Below are positions 63,694 to 64,000 of a DNA stretch of 64,000 bases, one piece after another; the stretch's first letter is position 1; each line of letters opens with the position of its first letter. A program made the translations under genes and the position numbers. The notes beneath the pieces are model-generated. The model made no database searches. It was not told the origin of the DNA and worked only from the letters and a program-made list of their open reading frames with translations. The stretch comes from Rhodanobacter sp. (GTDB lineage: Bacteria; Pseudomonadota; Gammaproteobacteria; Xanthomonadales; Rhodanobacteraceae), in contig SCRM01000019.1 of assembly GCA_004298045.1 (NCBI GenBank), positions 186,001 to 250,000 on the forward strand. Reading direction: 5' to 3'.

Positions 63694-64000
63694 CCGGCAT
63701 GGCCCGTCCGCTGCGCAGCCCATGGGTGTCGAGTGGCCTCACCGCGGTCGCGGTGGTGCTGCTGCTCGCGCCGTTCGTCGGGCTGCTGGTGGCAACGCAC
63801 TGGGCGGATTTCCACCTCGCGCCCGGCGACGGCCAGGCGATCGCGGTGTCGGTGGGCTACAGCCTGGTTGCCCTGGTCCCCATCATCGGCCTCGGCACGC
63901 CGTTCGCATGGTGGCTGGCACGCCGCGATCGGCGCGGCAAATGGCTGGTGGATGCGATCCTGCTGATGGCGTTGCTGACACCGCCGCTGGCGATGGGCCT
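63690..64000 (+). CDS. ABC transporter permease (ModB/WtpB-like), partial, runs off the right edge
   Basis: Overlaps the SBP stop (GTGA); AVSVGYSLVALVPIIGLGTPFAWWLARRDRRGKWLVDAILLMALLTPPLAMG. Confidence 0.85.
   Translation, partial: MTGMARPLRSPWVSSGLTAVAVVLLLAPFVGLLVATHWADFHLAPGDGQAIAVSVGYSLVALVPIIGLGTPFAWWLARRDRRGKWLVDAILLMALLTPPLAMG

Overview
High-GC chromosomal window, probably from a gammaproteobacterium of the Xanthomonadales/Rhodanobacteraceae type (inferred from gene content and repeats). Left to right: (1) about 1-2.7 kb, the proximal end of a chromosomal integron: three complete small gene cassettes plus one partial, separated by attC-like sites, next to an integron-type integrase that carries a frameshift and a stop just before the catalytic Tyr. 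(2) Housekeeping genes ubiA, comF, and a membrane-domain/Cu-nitrite-reductase/cytochrome c fusion. (3) A biotin operon bioB-bioF-trhO-bioH-bioC behind a perfect 16-bp inverted repeat. (4) glmU and the full ATP synthase operon atpIBEFHAGDC, with GGGATTCGGG-type stem-loops at three successive junctions. (5) A phasin gene, queD, an MrfA/MrfB-like helicase-exonuclease pair, an MFS transporter, a DsbG-like protein and a TPR-Asp/Asn hydroxylase. (6) sdhCDAB and ETF-QO. (7) A ComA-like (phosphosulfolactate synthase family) + MmgE/PrpD pair. (8) A 17-kb sulfur-oxidation island: two DsrE-like bookends, cytochrome c, TsdA, FadL-like porin, CsoR-family regulator, SoxH-like MBL, SoxB, SoxZ, SoxY, SoxD, SoxC, rhodanese, Cys-repeat lipoprotein, two YeeE-type proteins, FccB/SoxF flavoprotein, Rieske protein and a substrate-binding protein; no SoxX or SoxA is visible. 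(9) A molybdenum-cofactor cluster moaA, moaCB fusion, moeA, moaD, moaE and the start of a Mo/W-type ABC transporter. The most interesting new observation is a shared 16-bp motif, ATACCC-N4-(G/C)GGT(A/G)T, at three promoters around and inside the sulfur/Moco island, together with an atypical CsoR-family regulator encoded in the same island.
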